Source: Deltaproteobacteria bacterium (lineage in GTDB: Bacteria; Desulfobacterota; Desulfuromonadia; Desulfuromonadales; Geopsychrobacteraceae). Taken from it: DNA of 59,391 bases. The notes under the pieces are model-generated. The model was not told where the DNA came from, ran no database searches, and saw only the letters and a program-made list of their open reading frames with translations. The stretch covers positions 1-59,391 of the forward strand of contig JAJRQI010000020.1 of assembly GCA_024280335.1 (NCBI GenBank), read 5' to 3'. Positions 1 to 7,979 of this stretch are shown here, piece after piece (position 1 is the first letter of the stretch; the number at the start of each line of letters is the position of its first letter). The position numbers and the translations under genes were made by a program.

Positions 1-185
1 AAAAAGGCGAAAAAGGCCCTGCTTGCGAATTCGACAACCAGTGCATCACCCAGCGCCTCTGGATGGAAGGCAGCAAAATCCTCGGTGATTATTTTGATTC
101 CTTTTCGCTGAAAGACCTCTGCGAACAGGGCAAGGAGATGGGCCTGGAAAAGGAACTGGATCATCGCTTCATGTATTTCATCTAG
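1..185 (+). CDS. 3' end of an unrecognised protein (partial)
   Basis: An open frame enters from the left edge (codons in phase with base 3) and ends at TAG 183-185, giving about 60 C-terminal residues. The visible part has two cysteines in a CEFDNQC stretch, a third Cys in KDLCEQG, and ends in MYFI. I do not recognise the family. The short gap to the cysteine synthase gene, which has its own ribosome site, allows cotranscription but says nothing about function. Confidence 0.5.
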   Translation, partial: KGEKGPACEFDNQCITQRLWMEGSKILGDYFDSFSLKDLCEQGKEMGLEKELDHRFMYFI

Positions 186-229
186 AAAAAAACCCGCTAG
201 AAATTTACCTGCCGGATGGAGGAGCCAGT

Positions 230-1150
230 ATGCCGCAAGCCTGTAGTCACACGACGCTCAAGCAGATCGGAAACACCCCGCTGGTCGAGCTGACAACCTT
301 CCGCAAACCGGGAGCAGCAGCTATCTGGGTCAAGCTGGAAGGGACCAATCCCGGAGGCAGCATCAAGGACCGCATCGCTCTGGCGATGGTCGAAAATGCA
401 GAAAAGCAGGGTGAACTCAAGCCCGGCATGACAATCATCGAACCGACCAGCGGCAATACCGGCATCGGTCTGGCACTGGTCGCGGCAGTCAAAGGCTACC
501 GACTGCTCCTGACAATGCCGGATACGATGAGCATCGAACGGCAACGGCTGTTCGGCGCCTACGGTGCCGAACTGGTCCTGACGCCCGGCAATCAAGGGAT
601 GCGCGGTGCAATCGAAAAAGCGACCGAACTGGCCAAAAAAATGCGCGCCTACATGCCGCAGCAGTTTTGCAACCCGGCGAATCCACAGATTCACGCAGAA
701 ACCACCGGACCGGAAATCATCGAAGTGCTCAATGGACAGGTGGATGCCTTTGTCGCCGGGGTCGGTACCGGCGGCACCATCACCGGGGTCGGTCGTGCGC
801 TGCGCAAGCACAATCCGAAAGTCAGAATCTTCGCCGTCGAACCAGCCAGTTCTCCAGTCCTCTCCGGCGGCGATGCCGGGCCACACAAAATTCAAGGGAT
901 CGGCGCCGGATTTATCCCGGAGATTCTTGACCAGAGCATCTATGAAAAAGTAATCTCGGTCAGCGATGACAATGCGATCAGGGTCACCCAGGAACTGGCA
1001 CGTCAAGAAGGGCTGTTCTGCGGCATCTCATCCGGGGCCAATGTTTTTGCGGCAGCCAACCTGGCCGGAAAGATGGATGAAGATCAGACGGTGGTCACCA
1101 TTATTTGTGATACCGGCGACCGTTACCTCTCAACCGGAATCTACGACTGA
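230..1150 (+). CDS. cysK: Cysteine synthase (O-acetylserine sulfhydrylase), PLP enzyme
   Basis: This enzyme makes L-cysteine from O-acetylserine and sulfide in the cytoplasm. The 306-residue length is normal for CysK/CysM. The N-terminal GNTPLVEL signature is followed by GGSIKDR, where Lys46 is the expected PLP Schiff-base lysine. TSGNTG (73-78) is the substrate/PLP loop and GVGTGGT (about 176-182) the phosphate-binding loop. A GGAGGAG ribosome site lies just before the ATG. The gene ends 5 bases before the LarE-like gene, so the two sulfur genes are probably cotranscribed. CysM cannot be excluded from sequence alone, since the two isozymes share these motifs. Confidence 0.9.
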   Translation: MPQACSHTTLKQIGNTPLVELTTFRKPGAAAIWVKLEGTNPGGSIKDRIALAMVENAEKQGELKPGMTIIEPTSGNTGIGLALVAAVKGYRLLLTMPDTMSIERQRLFGAYGAELVLTPGNQGMRGAIEKATELAKKMRAYMPQQFCNPANPQIHAETTGPEIIEVLNGQVDAFVAGVGTGGTITGVGRALRKHNPKVRIFAVEPASSPVLSGGDAGPHKIQGIGAGFIPEILDQSIYEKVISVSDDNAIRVTQELARQEGLFCGISSGANVFAAANLAGKMDEDQTVVTIICDTGDRYLSTGIYD

Positions 1151-1155
1151 CGACC

Positions 1156-1974
1156 ATGACACTGGACGAAAAATATACCCAACTGCAACAACAACTCAGC
1201 CGCTTAGGTTCGGTCGCGGTGGCTTTCTCCGGCGGGGTCGATTCAACCTTCCTGCTCAAGGTCGCCTGTGACACCTTGGGGCCGGACAAGGTTCTGGCGC
1301 TGACCGCGACCTCCCCGACCTACCCGGCTTATGAGTTTGAGCAAAGCCGAAAACTGGCTGCGCAGATCGGCGTCAAACAGCTGGATTTTGAGAGTAACGA
1401 GTTGGTGATCCCCGGCTTTGCCGAGAACCCCCCGCGCCGCTGCTATCACTGCAAGCATGAGCTGTTCAGCCTGTTTTTACGTCAGGCGGAAAAACTCGGC
1501 TACCGCAACGTACTGGACGGCTCCAACCTGGATGATCTGGGCGATTACCGCCCCGGACGCGATGCCGTCACCGAACTGAAAATCTGTTCACCGCTGCTCG
1601 AAGCGCAACTTAGCAAAGCAGAAATCCGCCAACTGAGTAAACGGCTCGGCCTGCCGACCTGGAACAAGCAACCCTTTGCCTGCCTCTCGTCGCGCTTTCC
1701 CTACGGGACCCAGATCACCGCGGAACGACTGCAACAGATCGATCGCTGTGAAAGCTGGCTGCGGCAGCAGGGATTCGGCAATTACCGGGTTCGTTTTCAC
1801 GAACAGATCGCTCGGGTCGAAGTGGCCGCAGAGGAGATCGGCAGACTCCTCGACAATGATCTTCGCCGGCAGCTGGTCGCAGAATTCAAAGCCGCAGGTT
1901 TTACCTACGTGACCCTTGATCTGCAGGGCTACCGAACCGGGAGCATGAACGAAACTCTGCCTGAGGCCCAATAG
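1156..1974 (+). CDS. larE: LarE-type ATP-dependent sulfur transferase (PP-loop)
   Basis: LarE proteins adenylate and thiolate pyridinium dicarboxylate on the way to the nickel-pincer nucleotide cofactor of lactate racemase and related enzymes. The PP-loop SGGVDS sits at residues 25-30. The diagnostic FACLSSRFPYG segment carries Cys176, the position of the sacrificial cysteine in Lactobacillus LarE. Cys96 and Cys99 (CYHC) are also present; three-cysteine LarE proteins are known that use a [4Fe-4S] cluster catalytically, and this one may be of that kind (inference). It follows cysK by 5 bases. No larA, larB or larC is visible in the window, so the target is unknown. Confidence 0.8.
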   Translation: MTLDEKYTQLQQQLSRLGSVAVAFSGGVDSTFLLKVACDTLGPDKVLALTATSPTYPAYEFEQSRKLAAQIGVKQLDFESNELVIPGFAENPPRRCYHCKHELFSLFLRQAEKLGYRNVLDGSNLDDLGDYRPGRDAVTELKICSPLLEAQLSKAEIRQLSKRLGLPTWNKQPFACLSSRFPYGTQITAERLQQIDRCESWLRQQGFGNYRVRFHEQIARVEVAAEEIGRLLDNDLRRQLVAEFKAAGFTYVTLDLQGYRTGSMNETLPEAQ

Positions 1975-2001
1975 TCAAACAATCGCTGCAGTACACCACC
2001 A

Positions 2002-2019
2002 ACAGGCTCACCAGCCTGT
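2002..2019 (+). terminator. Perfect 7-bp hairpin between larE and the next gene
   Basis: ACAGGCT and AGCCTGT pair around a CACC loop in the 63-base gap after larE. There is no T-run, so it is more likely a pause or processing hairpin than a strong intrinsic terminator. Confidence 0.3.
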
Positions 2020-2037
2020 CACCACGCAGGAGATGGG

Positions 2038-2460
2038 ATGGCAAAAAATAGCGCGCTATTTGCGGTCTGTTTTACCGCCGGGTTGCTTGCCGGGCTGGGA
2101 AACAGTCTGTTTGTCTGGGCGTGCGGGGAATGGCAGCTCACCGCGTTTATCGGGGTGAAAATCTCCCCAGCCCTGAATCAGGTCTGGCTCTATCCGCGGC
2201 TGATTTTCGGGGGAATCTGGGCGCTGGGCTATTTTTTCACCGTCAGTACCCCCCGCTATCGTCGCCACTGGATCCGCAAGGGGATCTGGTTCAGCCTGCT
2301 GCCCTCCGCCTACACCCTTTTCTACGTTTTCCCCTACGTGAAGCAGCTGGGTCTCGCCGGTTTTGAGCTAGGGATGCTGACGCCGCTGTTTGTCGTCACC
2401 GCAAACCTGATTTGGGGGGTTCTGACCGGTTTCTTCACCCGGCTCTTCTGGGGCCGTTGA
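2038..2460 (+). CDS. Small four-helix membrane protein, function unknown
   Basis: This 140-residue protein is very hydrophobic, with about four membrane segments: residues 5-28, 50-70, 80-100 and 108-136. A basic loop, RYRRHWIRK, lies between the second and third segments. There is no signal-peptide cleavage site or known motif. The start is supported by GGAG 8 bases upstream. The gene ends 4 bases before the secreted nuclease gene, so they are probably cotranscribed. I do not recognise the family. Confidence 0.7.
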   Translation: MAKNSALFAVCFTAGLLAGLGNSLFVWACGEWQLTAFIGVKISPALNQVWLYPRLIFGGIWALGYFFTVSTPRYRRHWIRKGIWFSLLPSAYTLFYVFPYVKQLGLAGFELGMLTPLFVVTANLIWGVLTGFFTRLFWGR

Positions 2461-2464
2461 AAAG

Positions 2465-3025
2465 ATGCTGAAACCACTGCTGCTCGGCAGTCTGTTCCTG
2501 CTCTGTGCCAGCTCCCTGTTCGCGGCCGAATACTCAGGTACCGTCAACTGGATCTATGATGGCGACACCCTGCTGGTTACCGGAATCGGCAAGGTTCGTC
2601 TGCTCGGCGTCGACACCCCGGAAGGCCAAGATTCGCAGCGTGACCGATTTTATCTCAAGCAGTTCGGTATCGACAGTAAACGGCTGCGGACGGTCGCCCG
2701 TCAGGTAAAAAGGTTCAATATCAAAACGATCAAAGGGGTGCAAGTGCGCCTGGTCACCGACAGCACCGATGGCCCTGAACGTGACAAGTATGACCGACTG
2801 CTCGCCTACCTTTATCTGCCGGATGGCCGAATGCTCAACCGCATCCTGCTAAAAAAGGGCCTGGCTTCGGTTTTTCGCCGCTATCAATTCAGCTTCAAGG
2901 ATGACTTTTTAGCCGCTGAAAAGATCGCCCGCACTGCCGGAATCGGCCTCTGGCAACCATTAATCCCTTGCTCATTGCCGGCACTTTCTGCTAAGCCAGC
3001 AGAAAAAACAGCGGAGTCGCTTTAA
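2465..3025 (+). CDS. Secreted thermonuclease-like (SNase) protein
   Basis: A signal peptide (residues 1-21, ending LFAAE) is followed by one staphylococcal-nuclease fold. The catalytic set is complete: YDGDT (Asp34), Arg45 in KVRLLGVDTPEG, Asp50, Thr51 and Glu53, and Arg111 in KYDRLLAYLY. These match Asp21, Arg35, Asp40, Thr41, Glu43 and Arg87 of S. aureus nuclease. It should therefore be a calcium-dependent nuclease acting in the periplasm or outside the cell. The C-terminal 20 residues are low-complexity Ala/Lys/Glu. The next gene starts 2 bases downstream. Biological role (DNA scavenging or other) is not shown by context. Confidence 0.85.
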   Translation: MLKPLLLGSLFLLCASSLFAAEYSGTVNWIYDGDTLLVTGIGKVRLLGVDTPEGQDSQRDRFYLKQFGIDSKRLRTVARQVKRFNIKTIKGVQVRLVTDSTDGPERDKYDRLLAYLYLPDGRMLNRILLKKGLASVFRRYQFSFKDDFLAAEKIARTAGIGLWQPLIPCSLPALSAKPAEKTAESL

Positions 3026-3027
3026 GT

Positions 3028-4155
3028 ATGGAAAGACTGCAACAATTACAAGAGCTATTCGACCAGACGCTGCTCGGCATCAGCATGGGGCGCCTGCTTG
3101 CCGCCTGCCTGATGCTGTTTCTGGCCCTGCTGCTGAAGCGGGTGTTTGCTCACCTGGCCACCAAGCTGATCTTTAAGGCGGTGCAGCACACCTCCAGCGA
3201 GATGGACGAGATGCTGCTGAAGAGCCTGCGCAAACCGGCCGAATTTCTGGTGCTGGTTGTCGGCCTCTCATTCATGGTCAAAATCCTGCAACTGCCGCAA
3301 CAGCCGACCGATCTGGCAGGCTTGGCGAACGACGGCATCCAGATCCTGCTGACCTTCAATATCGCCTGGTTCTGCTACAACCTGATCTCGCTGCTGGCGC
3401 ACTGGCTGAGCCACTGGGCCAGCAAAACCGAGTCGACTCTGGACGACCAGCTGATCCCCTTTATCCGCAAGAGCCTGCGCATCTTTATCGTCTTCATGGC
3501 GCTGCTGATGCTGGTTCAGAACCTCGGCTACTCGATCTCCGGCCTGCTCGCCTCGCTCGGAATCGGCGGACTGGCGGTCGCCCTGGCAGCCAAGGACAGC
3601 CTGTCGAATATCTTCGGCTCGCTGATGATTCTGCTTGATCGCCCCTTCATGCTCGGCGACTGGGTGAAAGTGGGAGACATGGAAGGGACCATTGAAGAGG
3701 TCGGCTTTCGGTCTACCCGCATCCGTACCTTTGCCAAAACCCAGATCACCATCCCCAACAGCACACTGATGAACATGTCGATCGACAACTTCAGCCGTAT
3801 GCCGAAACGACGCATCAAGATGACCGTCGGCGTTACCTACAACACCACTCCTGCACAAATGCGTCAGGCGGTTGCCGATATCAGGCAGATGCTGCGCAAC
3901 CATCCGGCCATCGACCAGGATTTTTTTCTGGTCAACTTTACCGACTTCGGAGCCTCCTCGCTCGACATCATGATTTACTGTTTCACGACCAGTACCGTCT
4001 GGGGAGAATATCTCGATGCACGCGAAGACGTCTGCCTGAAAATCATGGAGACGCTCGAGGCGCTGGGGCTGGAGATTGCCTTCCCGAGTCGTACTCTCTA
4101 TCTACATGAGAGCCAGCAACCGTCAAGTGAAGATCCGATCCATCGAGCTGGTTGA
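3028..4155 (+). CDS. MscS-family mechanosensitive channel
   Basis: This inner-membrane channel of 375 residues has four or five helices before the MscS core. The pore helix is recognisable as the Gly/Ala-rich stretch GIGGLAVALAAKDSLSN (about residues 177-193), followed by the beta domain FMLGDWVKVGDMEGTIEEVG and the conserved IPNSTLMNMSIDN strand. The C-terminal alpha/beta vestibule domain is present. The length and the extra N-terminal helices resemble the larger MscS homologues rather than E. coli MscS (286 residues). It opens on membrane tension to release solutes on hypo-osmotic shock. It is tightly packed with the nuclease gene before it (2 bases) and DUF362 after it (17 bases). Confidence 0.88.
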   Translation: MERLQQLQELFDQTLLGISMGRLLAACLMLFLALLLKRVFAHLATKLIFKAVQHTSSEMDEMLLKSLRKPAEFLVLVVGLSFMVKILQLPQQPTDLAGLANDGIQILLTFNIAWFCYNLISLLAHWLSHWASKTESTLDDQLIPFIRKSLRIFIVFMALLMLVQNLGYSISGLLASLGIGGLAVALAAKDSLSNIFGSLMILLDRPFMLGDWVKVGDMEGTIEEVGFRSTRIRTFAKTQITIPNSTLMNMSIDNFSRMPKRRIKMTVGVTYNTTPAQMRQAVADIRQMLRNHPAIDQDFFLVNFTDFGASSLDIMIYCFTTSTVWGEYLDAREDVCLKIMETLEALGLEIAFPSRTLYLHESQQPSSEDPIHRAG

Positions 4156-4172
4156 ATTCATGGAGGTAAAAA

Positions 4173-5300
4173 ATGGCATCTGCAGTCTGGTTTGCTGACT
4201 TACGATCCGGGGTACGGGAAAACCTGTTTGACAAACTTGAACGCTTGCTCAATGCGGCAGGACTTGCCGAAGTTGTCAGTCAGGGAGATCTGACTGCGGT
4301 TAAAATCCATTTCGGCGAAAAGGGTGGCCACGCTTATATCCGCCCGGTCTTCATCCGCAAAATCGTCGAACAGGTAAAGCTACAGGGCGGCAAACCTTTC
4401 CTCACCGACTCCAGTACCCTCTATCCCGGTCAGCGTAAAGAAGCAGTCTCGGCCCTGACCTGCGGCATCGAAAACGGCTTTGCTTATGCCGTAGTCGGCG
4501 CACCGTTGATTATGGCCGACGGGCTGCGCGGCTCTAGCTCCCGCCGGGTTCCGGTGGAGGGCGAACTGCTTAAATCCGCCGATATCGCACTGGAAATTCT
4601 TGAGTCTGATGTGCTGCTGGCGGTCAGTCATTTCAAATGCCACGAACTGACCGGCTTCGGCGGGGCGATCAAAAACCTGGCGATGGGCTGTTCAAGCCGC
4701 GCCGGGAAGCTGGAACAGCATTCAACCGTCGCCCCCAAGGTGGCGGAGAAACGCTGTACCCTCTGCGGTGACTGCCTGCAGGCCTGTGTTCATGATGCCA
4801 TCCAGCTGAGTGCCGCATATGCCGTAATCGATGCGGCTAAATGCACCGGCTGCAGCCGCTGTATTACCATCTGCGGCGAGACCGCGATCCAGATTCAGTG
4901 GAATGAGCAGTCGGGCAAAGTGATGCGCAAAATGGCTGAATACGCCGTTGCCGCGACCAGCAACAAAACGGGCAAACAGCTCTATCTCAACTTTATCACC
5001 CAGGTCAGTCCATCCTGCGACTGCTACGGGCATTCGGACGCCGCCATCGTCCCGGATCTCGGTATTCTCGCCGGCAGCGATCCGGTGGCTCTGGATCAGG
5101 CCTGCGCTGACCTGGTTAACCAGGCCACGGGCTTACCGGATACGGCACTGAGCAGCGGCCATGAAGCGGGCGGCGATAAGTTTCGCGGTGTGCACCCGAA
5201 GATCGATTGGGAGATCACCCTGGAACATGCGGAGAAGGTCGGCCTGGGCAGCCGTGAATATGTTTTGAATAGATTGGAGCCGCAAGGTAAGGATTGGTAA
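4173..5300 (+). CDS. DUF362 protein with two ferredoxin-type [4Fe-4S] motifs
   Basis: This 375-residue cytoplasmic protein has an N-terminal DUF362 part (KIHFGEKGGHAYIRP, later HFKCHELTGFGGAIKN) interrupted by a bacterial ferredoxin insert at about 193-240. The two cluster motifs are CTLCGDCLQAC and CTGCSRCITIC, each with a further Cys-type arrangement expected for [4Fe-4S] binding. The C-terminal part (GSDPVALDQACADLVN) is also typical of DUF362. Family members occur widely in anaerobes, but no reaction is firmly assigned. RBS GGAGG precedes the ATG. It ends just inside a palindrome shared with the convergent resB. Confidence 0.8.
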   Translation: MASAVWFADLRSGVRENLFDKLERLLNAAGLAEVVSQGDLTAVKIHFGEKGGHAYIRPVFIRKIVEQVKLQGGKPFLTDSSTLYPGQRKEAVSALTCGIENGFAYAVVGAPLIMADGLRGSSSRRVPVEGELLKSADIALEILESDVLLAVSHFKCHELTGFGGAIKNLAMGCSSRAGKLEQHSTVAPKVAEKRCTLCGDCLQACVHDAIQLSAAYAVIDAAKCTGCSRCITICGETAIQIQWNEQSGKVMRKMAEYAVAATSNKTGKQLYLNFITQVSPSCDCYGHSDAAIVPDLGILAGSDPVALDQACADLVNQATGLPDTALSSGHEAGGDKFRGVHPKIDWEITLEHAEKVGLGSREYVLNRLEPQGKDW

Positions 5301-5309
5301 ACAAATCCC

Positions 5310-5387
5310 CCTCAATCCCCCTGTTTCAAAGGGGGAGGCTACGACCTTGTCCCCCCTTTGAAACAGGGGGATCAGGGGGGATTGAGG
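5310..5387. repeat. Inverted repeat between DUF362 gene and resB; encodes resB tail
   Basis: The arms CCTCAATCCCCCTGTTTC (left, from 5310) and its complement (right, ending ATTGAGG at 5387) flank a short spacer; each arm also contains its own CCCCC...GGGGG pairing. It sits between convergent genes and could terminate both. The right arm, the spacer and part of the left arm are read as codons of resB, whose stop is TGA at 5326-5328. It has the look of a dispersed intergenic palindrome rather than a gene-specific terminator. Confidence 0.75.
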
Positions 5388-6579
5388 AAAGTTCCAGCTG
5401 TTCTTTCAGCCATGCTAGCCGCTGCTGCCCGGCAGCATCGGCATATCCGGCCAGCGCCACCAGTTCATACTGTCCATCCGGCTGTCGCACCACCCCGACG
5501 GCACGAAACGGCTGCAGGAGAACCACCAGCAAACCGCAGATCAACAGAATTGCACCACCCCAGACCAGCGGTTCCCCCGGATCACTGGAGAGCTGAAACC
5601 CGACACTCCAGACGCCGTCGCCATGGTATTTATAGGCGGTCTGGTAGATACTGACGCTGCCGATGGTTAATGGCTGGTTGACCCGAATCTGCCCTTTTTG
5701 CAGAAAGCGGCTTTCGAGAAAGATCGAAACCTCCGTCTCCATCTGTTTCAAAATCGGATCACGAAACTGGATATTGTTAATTTGAAAGCCTGGATTTCCT
5801 AAGGTGCCGAATTTTTCACCCTTTGCGGTAACTTCATAAATCCCCAGAAACTGGTTTATCCGGTAAACTTCGACTGTAAGCATCCCGACATCCGGCTCAA
5901 AATGGCTCACCTTGCCGGTCAAACCGAGTTCTTCAACCCCGAACTCCTCACCCTCTTGCAAAGTAATTTGCCGTAATTGACGGCCGCTATCCACCGCAAA
6001 CAGATCGAAGCGCAAAGTAATCGGATAATAGCTGGCGCGGAAGCTGTCTGCCCGCAAACCAATGCCGAGCGGCAACTCGCTCTGCGTATCCCAATCGTAG
6101 TAGCGCTCGTTGACCGTGCCGAGATAGGTGTTGATGGTGCCGACAAAACCGGCCTGACCAAGAATGGCCCCGGCCATGATAATCAACAACGACAGGTGCA
6201 CCCAGGTCGAGCCCCAGCGCCCCAGCCGACCCCGGCGAGCCAACAGATTCTCGGCAGCACAATGAGTCGCAAAACCGACCTGCTGCAAAATCTTTTCACT
6301 GGCTTCCAGTTCTGTCACAGTCAGCGGGGTCCCCATTGATGACTGCTGCAACAGCTGCTGAAAACGGTTGTGATCGGTAAAATTCCTGCGGACGGTCTTC
6401 AAGGTACAACAGAGCAGATTAAGCGCCAGCAGGCCCAGCAACAAGCGATACCAGGGGGTCTGGAAATATATTTCATAATGCCCGGCCTGCTCAGGAACTC
6501 CGGTACCGAACATGGCAAAGACCACCAACAGCAACAGTAAGCATAGGGTCAACTTTACCGAGGTAAAAAACTTAAACAT
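5326..6579 (-). CDS. resB: ResB-like cytochrome c biogenesis protein
   Basis: ResB/Ccs1 works with ResC/CcsA in system II, moving haem across the inner membrane and attaching it to apocytochromes c. The 417-residue protein shows membrane segments at about 8-26, 46-64, 122-142 and 352-374, with a large outward-facing domain between the last two, as usual. Motifs include WVHLSLLIIMAGAILG and the C-terminal WGGAILLICGLLVVLL. The partner ccsA lies far away at 39332, next to hemA. The last 20 or so residues (SSIPPDPPVSKGGQ...) are encoded by an intergenic-type palindrome and are probably not part of the ancestral protein. Confidence 0.85.
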   Translation of the reverse strand: MFKFFTSVKLTLCLLLLLVVFAMFGTGVPEQAGHYEIYFQTPWYRLLLGLLALNLLCCTLKTVRRNFTDHNRFQQLLQQSSMGTPLTVTELEASEKILQQVGFATHCAAENLLARRGRLGRWGSTWVHLSLLIIMAGAILGQAGFVGTINTYLGTVNERYYDWDTQSELPLGIGLRADSFRASYYPITLRFDLFAVDSGRQLRQITLQEGEEFGVEELGLTGKVSHFEPDVGMLTVEVYRINQFLGIYEVTAKGEKFGTLGNPGFQINNIQFRDPILKQMETEVSIFLESRFLQKGQIRVNQPLTIGSVSIYQTAYKYHGDGVWSVGFQLSSDPGEPLVWGGAILLICGLLVVLLQPFRAVGVVRQPDGQYELVALAGYADAAGQQRLAWLKEQLELSSIPPDPPVSKGGQGRSLPL

Positions 6580-6763
6580 CTGCGCGATTCAATTCTAGAA
6601 AACAGACTATTGGGAGCATTTTTGATCCGCAGAGGGGAAAGAAATTTGTGAAGACCGGTAACGAGCTATCAAATTGCAACCTCAGCTTCGGTCATTCTCC
6701 AGCGCGACGTCTCGCGCCGAAAACGCCAAACATGCGTAGCATCTTAAAAATCTGCTGTAAATA

Positions 6764-6868
6764 AAAAAAACCGGACGGAACAATCGCTCCACCCGGCCAA
6801 TCCACCTCAAGGTTCCTGTGGCCGGGGTGCGTTGAGGTTGTAGCCTCGCTGGGGGCAATTGTTTTTTG
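6764..6868 (-). ncRNA. Candidate structured RNA or attenuator upstream of resB
   Basis: The gap 6580-6956 between two minus-strand genes holds a strongly structured stretch. Read on the minus strand, ACAATTGC (6862-6855) can pair with GCGATTGT (6787-6780), and CCTCAA (6837-6832) with TTGAGG (6810-6805). A competing hairpin CCGG-GT-GGA...TCC-GT-CCGG (6796-6772) is followed by eight T, an intrinsic-terminator layout. The two foldings share GCGATTGT, as in a terminator/antiterminator switch. A poor promoter candidate (TTAAGA, 17 bases, TACACT) lies upstream on the same strand. The plus strand also ends in a T6 run, so orientation is uncertain. It matches no riboswitch, 6S or SRP RNA consensus I know. 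The rest of the gap shows nothing else. Confidence 0.35.
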
Positions 6869-6956
6869 GTAATGATAGTGTAATTCTAGCGTTGATTTAT
6901 CTTAACTCACCAGCCTCGGCATATCCAAAACACACCCAATGTCTTCTTGAAACACC

Positions 6957-7907
6957 TTAGGTCCCACGCTGTTGCCGAAGTTTCAGCAGTCGAATGAAGG
7001 CCAGGTCGCGAGCCCCGATTTTCCCAGCAGCAAGGGTTCCCTGCCCCTCTTCGTACTGATAAAAGCCCCGCCCGGTTTTGATGCCTAAATGACCCTGTTG
7101 GTTCAACTGCTTGATGACTGTCGGGACCGATTTAGAGCAGTCGAGTTCGGGAGAGAGGTTTGCCATGACGCTTTGCCAAGTATCGAGACCACCGTAGTCA
7201 GCTATTTCGATAGGGCCTAAAGTCGACCAGCGAAAACCGAGGCCGGAGGTTACGATATTGTCTATGTCCTGAGCGTCCGCGACTCCACTGTCAATCAGAT
7301 AAAGAGCTTCGCGAAGCAGGGCGGCCTGCAGTCGATTGGCAATAAAACCCGGCACCTCCTTTTTCAGGATGACCGGAACTTTGCCGAGTTTCTCCATCAA
7401 GCTCAGGGTGGCAGAAACGACCTCTGCCGAATTTTTTTCCGATTTGACAATTTCTACTAATGGCACCAGATGAGCCGGATTAAAAAAATGGGTGATCAGC
7501 AAACGTTCTGGCCTGACCAAGTGCTTTGCCAGATCACTAATGGGCAGGGTCGATGTATTCGAAGCAATGGTGTATTCATCTTTGGCGCATGCTTCGATCT
7601 GTGCATAGATGTCCCATTTGAGTTCCAACCGCTCAGGTACTGCCTCAACGATAAAATCAGAATTAACTACGGCAGAACTCAACTTATCGACAGTGACAAT
7701 ATTGTCGAGAGCTGCTTGCTTTTTGCCGGCAGGCACAAGCTGCTCATCGATCATCAATGAAAGGTCTTTAGCGATCAGATCTTTTGCCTTGTTTAAGGAC
7801 TCAGGGCTGGAATCATAGATAACGACCTTGAAATTATTTAACGCAAACAGCAGGGCAATGCCTCTGCCCATTATCCCGGTGCCGATTACCGAAGCTTCAG
7901 CTCTCAT
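6957..7907 (-). CDS. 3-hydroxyacyl-CoA dehydrogenase (3-hydroxybutyryl-CoA type)
   Basis: This NAD-dependent cytoplasmic enzyme oxidises (S)-3-hydroxyacyl-CoA to 3-oxoacyl-CoA. The N-terminal Rossmann motif GTGIMGRGIA (9-18) is clear, followed by the IASNTSTLPISDLA active-site region and the catalytic ITHFFNPAHLVPLVEIV segment with its His. The C-terminal dimer domain is present (KTGRGFYQYEEGQG). The length, 316, is slightly above the typical 280-300. An AGGAAGGG ribosome site precedes the ATG. It is the last gene of the lutC, lutBA, acyl-CoA synthetase run, which supports a role in short-chain hydroxy-acid or fatty-acid oxidation. Relatives such as L-gulonate dehydrogenase share this fold, so exact substrate is inferred. 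Confidence 0.8.
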   Translation of the reverse strand: MRAEASVIGTGIMGRGIALLFALNNFKVVIYDSSPESLNKAKDLIAKDLSLMIDEQLVPAGKKQAALDNIVTVDKLSSAVVNSDFIVEAVPERLELKWDIYAQIEACAKDEYTIASNTSTLPISDLAKHLVRPERLLITHFFNPAHLVPLVEIVKSEKNSAEVVSATLSLMEKLGKVPVILKKEVPGFIANRLQAALLREALYLIDSGVADAQDIDNIVTSGLGFRWSTLGPIEIADYGGLDTWQSVMANLSPELDCSKSVPTVIKQLNQQGHLGIKTGRGFYQYEEGQGTLAAGKIGARDLAFIRLLKLRQQRGT

Positions 7908-7979
7908 TGTTATTATCCCTTCCTGGTTTTAGATTTTCTGCGTTCAAAATTCAACAATATGGATAGAGCCTTCAGCCGG

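Noticed and set aside
197-1006. 269-residue open frame on the minus strand
   Set aside because: Antisense to cysteine synthase, which has all catalytic motifs.
6764-6868. 6S RNA or SRP (4.5S) RNA
   Set aside because: Too short for 6S, and the SRP GGAAG-AGC core is absent.
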